DNA of 64,000 nucleotides, taken from contig NZ_CP016180.1 of the NCBI RefSeq assembly GCF_013377295.1, positions 248,001 through 312,000 of the forward strand, written 5' to 3'. The notes beneath the pieces were generated by a model, which worked only from the letters and a program-made list of their open reading frames with translations, searched no databases and had not been told where the DNA came from. A program made the translations under genes and the position numbers. Source of the stretch: Pasteurella skyensis. GTDB lineage: Bacteria; Pseudomonadota; Gammaproteobacteria; Enterobacterales; Pasteurellaceae. Below, in pieces: positions 57,247 through 64,000 of this stretch (its first letter is position 1; every line of letters starts with the position of its first letter).

Positions 57247-58947
57247 ATGAATATAGCTTATAAGTTTATCCTACATAGTAGAAATATACTTTTGCAATTT
57301 TGGAGAAATGAGCAAGGGGTATATACGGTGATGATGTCCGTTTTGAGTTTTGTGCTTTTAGGCTTTATGGCTCTAGTTGTTGATGGATCGGGTATTTTAT
57401 TAGATAAAGTTCGTTTTACACAAGGAATGGAGCAAGCTGGCTTGTTAGTTATTGCAGAGAATAATATAGGCCGTCCAACTTTAGAACACATAGCAGTTAC
57501 TCGTCAAGCAGTGAGTGAAGAAGAGATCAAGCAATTTAATAATAATGAATTAAAAGCAAAGCAAGATAAGCGCAATAGAGAGATGATTACCTCGATCGTA
57601 CGGAGTTATATGCCATTGGTTTATAATTCGGAAGGTAATCAAGTTAATGACGAATTTGAGTATACTTGTAATAGATTAAAGAATTCTAAATCAGTTATTT
57701 GTAATATTCAAGGTAGCTTTGATCGACCATCTTGGGTTTATCTTGGTAAAGATTTTGGTTTAACTTTTGCACAAACCGTTAAAGTTGATGCTGCTAATAC
57801 GCTTTATATGATGAAAACGCGTAATGAAATTCCTCCTACTGATTTAATGCTTGTGATGGATCTATCTGGTTCTATGGGGTATCGAACACCATCAATGCCA
57901 TCTTTTACAAAAATGCAAGTTTTACAACAAGTATTAAATGAGCTTTCACAAGAGTTCTTAGACCCTAAACATTTTTATAAGACAAGTGCTTATAATCGTA
58001 TTGGCTTTACGTTTTTTTCTCTTGGAGTGCAGAGACCAGAGGAAACTCCAAAATGTGTATTACCATATAAATTTATAGGAGATGCATATAGAAAGAGACA
58101 TATAAAAGTAACAGCGTCCCCTTTTATAGAGGATACTAATTCTTTTGGCTCTAGGATTGATCTTGATGTTATTTGGAGTGATTTAGAGATTCTCAGAAGA
58201 AAAATAACTTGGTATCAAGATCCTATGTATCAAGATGGTGATGGAAAGAAATATAAAATATGGAATATGCCTTCCAGTATCTCTAGAATACTTAATGAAG
58301 CGGTAGATTATTCTGGTTCCATTAATATGATCAATTCTTTTACTGGTGAAAGCATAGGAGAAGACTTCCCTATTTTTGACAAAAATCGATATTGTTTAGG
58401 TAAAACAAAAGATATTAATACTACACAAGTTTGGTTTAAATATAAGGAAAATACTAAATTAATGAATATTCTTGATTCAATAGTTCCTCACCCTATATCA
58501 GAAACACTTGCTAGTTCTGGATTATTAATTACCCCTAATTTAATGATGAAGAAAAATTTAGATCCCAAAGCATTACCTGAAAATTTAGGAACCAATACAC
58601 AACGAACGATCGTTATTTTTTCAGATGGGGTTGAATCCGTTCCTGGTGCAAGTTCCAAAGTAACTGCTAGGTTAATAAATAATGGTTTGTGTGATAGGAT
58701 TCGTGAAAAAATTGATACTTTGCAAGATAATAATTTTCCATTGAAAAAAACAAAAATAGCTTTTGTTGCGTTTGCTTATTCAACATCTAATGCATCTATT
58801 GGTGCTACAGCAACTTGGAAAAAATGTGTTGGAAGTGAGAATTTTTATAAAGCGAGTAATAAAGATGAATTGTTAGAAGCTTTTCGCCATATTTCGCTTG
58901 TTAACGAAGAGGTTGGGCATAGCACTAATGATGGTACTATAAAGTAA
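57247..58947 (+). CDS. tadG: TadG von Willebrand A-domain protein
   Basis: From ATG 57247, preceded by AAGGAG 6 bp upstream, it is 566 residues; upstream in-frame codons lack a ribosome site. It has an N-terminal TadE-like helix (residues about 25-50) and a vWA domain whose MIDAS motif is MDLSGSM, with a later TIVIFSDGVES. It anchors the pilus base. It is the last gene of the locus. Confidence 0.9.
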   Translation: MNIAYKFILHSRNILLQFWRNEQGVYTVMMSVLSFVLLGFMALVVDGSGILLDKVRFTQGMEQAGLLVIAENNIGRPTLEHIAVTRQAVSEEEIKQFNNNELKAKQDKRNREMITSIVRSYMPLVYNSEGNQVNDEFEYTCNRLKNSKSVICNIQGSFDRPSWVYLGKDFGLTFAQTVKVDAANTLYMMKTRNEIPPTDLMLVMDLSGSMGYRTPSMPSFTKMQVLQQVLNELSQEFLDPKHFYKTSAYNRIGFTFFSLGVQRPEETPKCVLPYKFIGDAYRKRHIKVTASPFIEDTNSFGSRIDLDVIWSDLEILRRKITWYQDPMYQDGDGKKYKIWNMPSSISRILNEAVDYSGSINMINSFTGESIGEDFPIFDKNRYCLGKTKDINTTQVWFKYKENTKLMNILDSIVPHPISETLASSGLLITPNLMMKKNLDPKALPENLGTNTQRTIVIFSDGVESVPGASSKVTARLINNGLCDRIREKIDTLQDNNFPLKKTKIAFVAFAYSTSNASIGATATWKKCVGSENFYKASNKDELLEAFRHISLVNEEVGHSTNDGTIK

Positions 58948-58969
58948 TAATTAGAAGAATTATAGCTAG

Positions 58970-59008
58970 AATACGGTAAGTTTGTTGAAAATTTACCGTA
59001 TTTTTTAT
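58970..59008 (+). terminator. Terminator of the tad locus
   Basis: AATACGGTAA at 58970-58979 pairs perfectly with TTACCGTATT at 58993-59002 and a T-run follows. Confidence 0.9.
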
Positions 59009-59112
59009 TTCAATTTATAATCTAACTTATATTACGATAATGGCGTTGATTCTGTTACTTTATCTGGGTAAAATCATTCGTTGAATAACATAAATATATC
59101 AAAGAGAAAATA

Positions 59113-59592
59113 ATGTTAGATATCGTTTTATTTGAACCTGAAATTCCACAAAATAGTGGTAATATTATCCGTTTGTGTGCCAATGCTGGTTTTCGTTTAC
59201 ATATGATTGAACCCTTTGGTTTTACGTGGGATGATAAAAAATTACGCCGTAGTGGGTTGGACTATCGGGAATTTGTGGATATTCAAAGATATACTTCCTT
59301 TGATGATTTTATGGTGCGAGCCAAACCTAAACGTCTATTTGCTTTAACCACTAAAGGTGAACCAAATCATAGTGATGTAAACTATGAATTGGGTGATTTT
59401 TTGATGTTTGGTCCTGAAAGTCGTGGCATTCCAAAAGCAATTTTAGATGGCTTACCAATGAACCAAAAAATCCGCATTCCAATGTGTAAAGACAGTCGTA
59501 GTATGAACTTATCAAATTCTGTTTCTGTTGTGGTATATGAAGCGTGGCGACAGTTTGGGTATCAAAATTGTGTTCCAAGACAGGATATTTAA
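59113..59592 (+). CDS. trmL: tRNA (cytidine/uridine-34 2'-O)-methyltransferase
   Basis: TrmL methylates the wobble ribose of tRNA-Leu species. The 159-residue SPOUT enzyme shows [19 protein letters not shown] at its N-terminus, FGPESRGIP and [16 protein letters not shown], the knotted SAM-binding motifs. It shows the normal family length. It has its own leader after the tad terminator; the next gene starts 3 bp later. Confidence 0.95.
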   Translation: MLDIVLFEPEIPQNSGNIIRLCANAGFRLHMIEPFGFTWDDKKLRRSGLDYREFVDIQRYTSFDDFMVRAKPKRLFALTTKGEPNHSDVNYELGDFLMFGPESRGIPKAILDGLPMNQKIRIPMCKDSRSMNLSNSVSVVVYEAWRQFGYQNCVPRQDI

Positions 59593-59595
59593 TTG

Positions 59596-60786
59596 ATGAA
59601 AAATGTTGATGTCGTCATTATCGGTGCAGGTGCAGCAGGGCTTTTTTGTGCCAGTCAGCTAGGGCAAGGGGGCAAATCGGTCGTTGTGCTAGATAATGGC
59701 AAAAAATTAGGACGCAAAATCTTGATGTCTGGTGGTGGAAATTGTAATTTTACCAATATGGAAATTTCACCACACCACTATCTGTGCCAAAATCCTCACT
59801 TTGTAAAATCAGCACTTGCTCGTTATACCCAGTGGGATTTTATCTCAATGGTGGTAAGTTACAGCATTTCCTATCACGAAAAAGAGCTAGGACAACTGTT
59901 TTGTGATGATGGCGCAGAGCAGATTGTGGCAATGTTGAAAGCAGAATGCGATAAAAGTGGTAATGTTAATATTCAATTAAGACAAGCGGTCACATCTTTA
60001 GAAAAATTTGCAAATTTTTATCATATTCGTACCGCTAGTGACACTTATCAAACAGAAAATGTGGTTATCGCAACAGGTGGCTTATCAATGCCAGCATTGG
60101 GTGCGACACCTTTTGGGTATCAAATAGCCGAGCAGTTTAATATTCCTGTTTTAGCACCTCGTGCTAGTCTTGTTCCTTTTACTTATAAAGAAAAAGATAA
60201 AGTATTGATTGCCCTTTCAGGAATTGCGTTACCTGTTACTGCAACTTGTGGTGAGCAATCTTTTTCAAACCAAATGTTATTTACCCATCGTGGATTATCA
60301 GGCCCTGCAATGTTACAAATTTCTAACTATTGGGAATTGGGCGAAAGTGTCGAAATTGATTTATTACCGACTGCATCTATTTTTGATATTTTAAGCGAAC
60401 TTCGTCAATCTTCGCCGAAATTACAATTAAAAAGCGTGTTGTGTCGCCATCTTCCTAAAAAATTAGTTGAACTATGGTTTGAACAAAAATTATTAAAAGA
60501 AAAAATCATTGCGGATTTAAGTAAGGTGGAATTAACTCATTTAGAGCCATTTATTCATCATTGGCAATTTGTTCCAAATGGTACAGAAGGTTATCGCACC
60601 GCCGAAGTGACGAAAGGGGGCGTGGATACCAATTTTATCTCATCAAAAACAATGGAAGCGAAACAAACAAAAGGGCTTTATTTTATTGGTGAAGTGCTTG
60701 ATGTAACGGGCTGGCTCGGTGGATATAATTTTCAATGGGCGTGGTCGTCAGCGTTTGCTTGTGCGACAGGAATTTTAGAGCATTAA
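59596..60786 (+). CDS. HI0933/YhiN-family FAD-dependent oxidoreductase
   Basis: The 396-residue flavoprotein has an N-terminal dinucleotide-binding motif VVIIGAGAAGLFCASQLG, then GRKILMSGGGNCNFTN and the C-terminal GLYFIGEVLDVTGWLGGYNFQWAWSSA, all characteristic of the HI0933-like family. The biochemical role is not settled. The start codon is ATG 59596 (a TTG at 59593 precedes). It is coupled to trmL. Confidence 0.9.
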   Translation: MKNVDVVIIGAGAAGLFCASQLGQGGKSVVVLDNGKKLGRKILMSGGGNCNFTNMEISPHHYLCQNPHFVKSALARYTQWDFISMVVSYSISYHEKELGQLFCDDGAEQIVAMLKAECDKSGNVNIQLRQAVTSLEKFANFYHIRTASDTYQTENVVIATGGLSMPALGATPFGYQIAEQFNIPVLAPRASLVPFTYKEKDKVLIALSGIALPVTATCGEQSFSNQMLFTHRGLSGPAMLQISNYWELGESVEIDLLPTASIFDILSELRQSSPKLQLKSVLCRHLPKKLVELWFEQKLLKEKIIADLSKVELTHLEPFIHHWQFVPNGTEGYRTAEVTKGGVDTNFISSKTMEAKQTKGLYFIGEVLDVTGWLGGYNFQWAWSSAFACATGILEH

Positions 60787-60829
60787 ATTTATTGTAAACA
60801 TATTAATACGTTAAACATAGGAGTATGAA

Positions 60830-61465
60830 ATGTTGAAACAAATTAAATATTGTATAGTCATTCTTTCTATATTTTGTTCACAAATGAGTTTTGCTACTGC
60901 AATAACTGATGTTAATCAATTAGGTCAAAAAATGATGAGTTTTTATCAAAATCCACAACAGCAACGTTTTGATGAAATACAGCAAGGTATGATGGCTTTA
61001 TATGGAAAGACCACTAAAATTCCTATTATGGTAGTGTGGGCTAATGCTGTTTCACAAAAATATGGTTGGAAAATTAATCAAGATTTTTATCCAGAATTAG
61101 TGAAACAATTACGGAATTCTCAGTCAGAATTTAGTCAATTTGTAGCAAATGATGAAATTGTCGTTTCTATGAAGTTGGATATATGGTGGTCTAGCTTTTT
61201 TGCAACTGGCGAAGATAAATATGTAAGAAAAATTTTTGATCAAGCAATTAAATTTAAAGAAGTTAAGCAATATCTTGATAATAAAAAGACACAAACTAAT
61301 CAAGATGCATTTTATTTGATGACTCTTTTTTCTGCTGATTGGTCATTCAAGGCTAATTGTAAACATCATAAAAAAATTCGCACATTTGCTCATAAGTGGC
61401 AACGAGAAAAAAGCCTAACAACAGAAGCAAAGCAATTACTGGCTACTTGTATAAATAGCAATTAA
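60830..61465 (+). CDS. Secreted protein of unknown function
   Basis: I do not recognise this 211-residue protein. Residues 1-22 (ending SFA-TA) form a signal peptide. The remainder is a soluble, mostly helical domain with Trp-rich IWWSSFFATGEDKYVRKIFDQA and two or three cysteines near the C-terminus. The pattern FFATGEDKYVRKI recalls periplasmic proteins with helical repeats, but I do not assign a family. It lies 3 bp before sprT. An AGGAG ribosome site precedes ATG 60830. Confidence 0.75.
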   Translation: MLKQIKYCIVILSIFCSQMSFATAITDVNQLGQKMMSFYQNPQQQRFDEIQQGMMALYGKTTKIPIMVVWANAVSQKYGWKINQDFYPELVKQLRNSQSEFSQFVANDEIVVSMKLDIWWSSFFATGEDKYVRKIFDQAIKFKEVKQYLDNKKTQTNQDAFYLMTLFSADWSFKANCKHHKKIRTFAHKWQREKSLTTEAKQLLATCINSN

Positions 61466-61468
61466 ATA

Positions 61469-61957
61469 ATGACAGAATTGCGAATATTAAAAATACAAGT
61501 TCAGCGTAAATTAAAGCAAACATTAGCTTTAGCCAATACGTATTTTGAGAAAGAATTTATTACACCGCAGGTGAATTACAAGGTGCGTGGTGCAAAGGCG
61601 GGTGTGGCATATTTACAACGCAATGAAATTCGCTTTAATCCTGTTTTATTACAAGAAAACAGCGATGAGTTTATCAAAAATGTCGTGCCACACGAATTAG
61701 CGCATATTATTGTTTATCAACAGTTCGGTAAAGTAAAACCACACGGCAAAGAGTGGCAAGGCGTAATGGAGCAGGTTTTTGGTGTGCCAGCAGAAACCTG
61801 CCATCAATTTGAATTAGGTTCAGTTAGGCAAACTTTTCAATATAAGTGTGCTTGCCAAATTCATTTACTAACTGTAAAACGCCATAATGCGATACAGCAA
61901 AAAGGGCGAAGTTATATTTGTAGGAAGTGTAAACATAAATTGGAGTTAAGCCACTAA
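61469..61957 (+). CDS. sprT: SprT-family zinc metalloprotease-like protein
   Basis: The 162-residue protein has the zinc motif HELAH at 75-79, in [27 protein letters not shown], and a C-terminal zinc ribbon (CAC...CRKC), the SprT/Spartan layout. It is presumed cytoplasmic. E. coli SprT is of the same length. It follows the secreted protein closely. Confidence 0.92.
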   Translation: MTELRILKIQVQRKLKQTLALANTYFEKEFITPQVNYKVRGAKAGVAYLQRNEIRFNPVLLQENSDEFIKNVVPHELAHIIVYQQFGKVKPHGKEWQGVMEQVFGVPAETCHQFELGSVRQTFQYKCACQIHLLTVKRHNAIQQKGRSYICRKCKHKLELSH

Positions 61958-61989
61958 TCAGAAAAGGTGTTTGGTATAAAAGTACTTAT

Positions 61990-62240
61990 GCTTCGACAGG
62001 CTCAGCAATCGTACTTTTATATTTGATAAGCTCAGTGATCGGTGCTGAGATATTGTAGCAATAGATTAGTTATCCGTTTCGGCTTTCTAAACTCGGTTAT
62101 TGAGCCTGTCGAAATATCGAAGGGGAGAAACGTTCACTGAATTAAAATAGTGTAAAACACCTTACACTTCGATGGTTCGACAAGCTCACCAACCGCAGAC
62201 TCAGTGAGCGGTGTTGAGATATTATAGCAAGAAACAAGCG
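61990..62240. repeat. REP-like repeat cluster between sprT and mpl
   Basis: TTCGACAGGCTCAGCAATCG near 61993, GATAAGCTCAGTGATCGG near 62025, GAGCCTGTCGAAATATCGAA near 62102 and GGTTCGACAAGCTCACCAAC near 62172 are copies of one motif in both orientations. CGGTG(C/T)TGAGATATT(G/A)TAGCAA occurs at about 62040 and 62210. The family is the same as at 14195-14425. I see no gene in this 333-bp gap; an uptake core AAACAAGCGGTTAT lies at 62233. Confidence 0.65.
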
Positions 62241-62290
62241 GTTATATTTAGAACAAAATTTACAAGTTTTTATAAAATCAGGAATTTAAA

Positions 62291-63652
62291 ATGAAACAAC
62301 AACATATTCATATTTTAGGTATTTGTGGCACTTTTATGGGAGGGATTGCAATTATCGCTCGTGAACTGGGCTATAAGGTTACTGGTTCAGATACCAACGT
62401 TTATCCGCCGATGAGTACTTTTTTGGAGAAAAGTGGTATTGAGATTATTCCTAATTATGATGTGGCACAGCTTGATCCAAAGCCAGATATGGTGATTATC
62501 GGTAATGCAATGCGTCGTGGCAATCCTTGCGTGGAATATGTGTTAAATAATCAATTGAATTTTACCTCTGCACCACAGTGGCTACACGATCATTTATTAA
62601 AAGATCGTTGGGTGTTGGCAGTGTCAGGCACGCACGGTAAAACGACGACAACGGGAATGTTAGCGTGGATTTTAGATAAAAATGGTATTGATACAGGCTT
62701 TTTAGTGGGGGGAATTGCAGGAAATTTTGGGATTTCAGCACGTTTAGGATCAAGCAAATTCTTTGTAATTGAAGCCGATGAATATGACAGTGCCTTTTTT
62801 GATAAACGCTCTAAATTTGTACATTACAATCCAAAAACCTTAATCGTGAATAATTTAGAATTTGATCACGCTGATATTTTTGATGATTTGAAAGCGATTC
62901 AGCGACAATTTCATCATATGGTACGAGCAATGCCACAAAATGGCGTGATTTTATCTCATAAAGAGGAACAAAATGTTCAGCAAATGTTGGATATGGGAAA
63001 CTACAGTGCATTGCAATTTGTGGGCAAAGAACAAGATTGGTATGCTGAACCATTGAACCAAGATTATTCGCATTTTGCGGTTTATCATAAGCAACAAAAA
63101 CAGGGCGAAGTGCAGTGGAACGTGGTGGGAAAACACAATATGCACAATGCGTTAATGGCGATTGCGAGTAGTCATCACGCAGGTGTTAGTGTGGTTGATG
63201 CTTGTAATGCGTTGGGATCTTTTGTGAATGCTAACCGTCGTTTGGAGGTAAAAGGACAAGTGAATGGTGTCACGGTTTATGATGATTTTGCCCATCACCC
63301 AACAGCGATCAAATCGACCATTGAGGCGTTGCGAGGAAAAGTGGGTAAAGAGCAACGTATTTTAGCGGTGTTAGAGCCACGTTCAAATACGATGAAAATG
63401 GGCGTGCATAAAGATGAGATCGCACCAGCATTGGCGAACGCTGACCAAGTTTTTATCTTACAACCTGATAATATTGATTGGAGCGTTGAGCAGATCACAA
63501 AAAACCTTACACAGTCCGCACAATGGAGTGCAGATTTAGATGAATTAGTACAGATGATTATTGCACAAACCAAGCCAACGGATCATATTTTAGTAATGAG
63601 TAATGGTGCTTTTGGTGGTATTCATAAGAAGCTATTGGAAGCGTTGGGATAA
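62291..63652 (+). CDS. mpl: UDP-N-acetylmuramate:L-Ala-gamma-D-Glu-meso-DAP ligase
   Basis: Mpl attaches recycled murein tripeptide to UDP-MurNAc. The 453 residues match the Mur-ligase fold: N-terminal HILGICGTFMGGIAIIARELG, ATP-binding GTHGKTT at 113-119, EADEYDSAFFDKRSKF and the C-terminal YDDFAHHPTAIKSTI. It is not MurC because of the GICGTFMGG variant and the EADEYD box. It is a single gene with a paired-uptake-signal terminator. Confidence 0.95.
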   Translation: MKQQHIHILGICGTFMGGIAIIARELGYKVTGSDTNVYPPMSTFLEKSGIEIIPNYDVAQLDPKPDMVIIGNAMRRGNPCVEYVLNNQLNFTSAPQWLHDHLLKDRWVLAVSGTHGKTTTTGMLAWILDKNGIDTGFLVGGIAGNFGISARLGSSKFFVIEADEYDSAFFDKRSKFVHYNPKTLIVNNLEFDHADIFDDLKAIQRQFHHMVRAMPQNGVILSHKEEQNVQQMLDMGNYSALQFVGKEQDWYAEPLNQDYSHFAVYHKQQKQGEVQWNVVGKHNMHNALMAIASSHHAGVSVVDACNALGSFVNANRRLEVKGQVNGVTVYDDFAHHPTAIKSTIEALRGKVGKEQRILAVLEPRSNTMKMGVHKDEIAPALANADQVFILQPDNIDWSVEQITKNLTQSAQWSADLDELVQMIIAQTKPTDHILVMSNGAFGGIHKKLLEALG

Positions 63653-63669
63653 CTTGTGGATTTTGATGT

Positions 63670-63725
63670 AAGCGGTAAGATAAAATCACTTTTTTGCAAA
63701 TTTTTTATTCAAAATCTTACCGCTT
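63670..63725. terminator. Paired uptake-signal hairpin after mpl
   Basis: AAGCGGTAAGAT at 63670-63681 is exactly complementary to ATCTTACCGCTT at 63714-63725; the loop has TTTGCAAATTT. It separates mpl from the convergent Fic gene. Confidence 0.7.
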
Positions 63726-63844
63726 ATTATTTTTCTAAATCTTTCTCCCAATTCCTTTAAATTTTTCTATAAAAGCAGAAATTTTCTGGAAGACTCTTTG
63801 TTTATTGGTTAAATGTTGCAGATTGAGTCTGTTTATTTTCTCAT

Positions 63845-64000
63845 TTAATATTTGATAAATAGATCAAATAAAGCGTAGTTGATATAAAAATTTTCTCGCC
63901 CAATTTTTTCTTTTTTCAATAATCCAATTCGGCATAATTCATCAAGGTAACGCTTTGCTGTTTTATCACTGACACCAAGATGATTTTGAATAAAGGCTAT
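63845..64000 (-). CDS. Fic-family protein, C-terminal fragment
   Basis: The gene enters from the right edge; 51 codons and the stop (TAA, complement of 63845-63847) are visible. The sequence includes HLGVSDKTAKRYLDELC and IGLLKKEKIGRENFYINYAL, the winged helix-turn-helix that ends many Fic/DOC proteins. The catalytic HPFxxGN part would lie outside the window. Fic proteins AMPylate or otherwise modify targets. Identity is inferred from the tail alone. Confidence 0.6.
   Translation of the reverse strand: MAFIQNHLGVSDKTAKRYLDELCRIGLLKKEKIGRENFYINYALFDLFIKY

Overview
The window is a stretch of chromosome from a Pasteurellaceae bacterium. The evidence is scattered DNA-uptake signal sequences of the Actinobacillus pleuropneumoniae type (core ACAAGCGGT followed by AT-rich sequence and TTTGCAAA), low GC content, a family-typical gene repertoire (rsxABCDGE, ettA, udk, mfd, pssA, mpl) and a chromosomal nadV, which predicts growth without added NAD (V factor). 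I cannot name the species from sequence alone.

Layout. 1-269 is the tail of glyS. 285-2442 is an AT-rich restriction-modification pair. 2.5-4.2 kb holds ubiH and a small membrane gene that appears to have displaced the ubiH 3' end. 4.4-10.1 kb is the complete rsxABCDGE (Rnf-type) electron-transport operon, with a three-copy repeat in RsxC and a duplicated flavin-attachment motif in RsxG. 10.1-17.9 kb holds rarD, ettA, folB, cdd, a lipase-like hydrolase, nadV and a DUF711 gene. 17.97-19.06 kb is an IS256-like insertion sequence with 8-bp target duplications, followed by three tRNA-Val genes, gltX and tRNA-Ala(GGC).

21.4-29.4 kb is an integrated element at the 3' end of tRNA-Ala and is the most interesting part of the window. 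It carries an integrase, a Mor-type activator, an AlpA-type regulator, an Ash/Icd-like gene, a P4-type primase-helicase with an apparent frameshift, and a short head module: Mu-type protease, scaffold-like protein and major capsid-like protein. It has no portal, terminase, connector or tail gene. It also carries two iteron clusters sharing an identical 24-bp sequence and arm-type repeats near both ends. It looks like a compact phage satellite that brings its own procapsid genes.

29.5-47.2 kb is ordinary chromosome: the M16 protease ptrA, an AraC/VOC/DUF1801 group, udk, mfd, a tRNA-Gly/tRNA-Leu array with a third decayed Gly-Leu pair, ileS, pssA, a YfhL-type ferredoxin, RNase T2 and malP. 47.6-58.9 kb is a 13-gene tight-adherence (flp-tadV-rcpCAB-tadZABCDEFG) locus behind a strong sigma70-like promoter, encoding a type IVc pilus. 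The end holds trmL, a YhiN-type flavoprotein, a secreted protein of unknown function, sprT, a repeat-rich intergenic region, mpl and the C-terminus of a Fic-family gene running in from the right edge.
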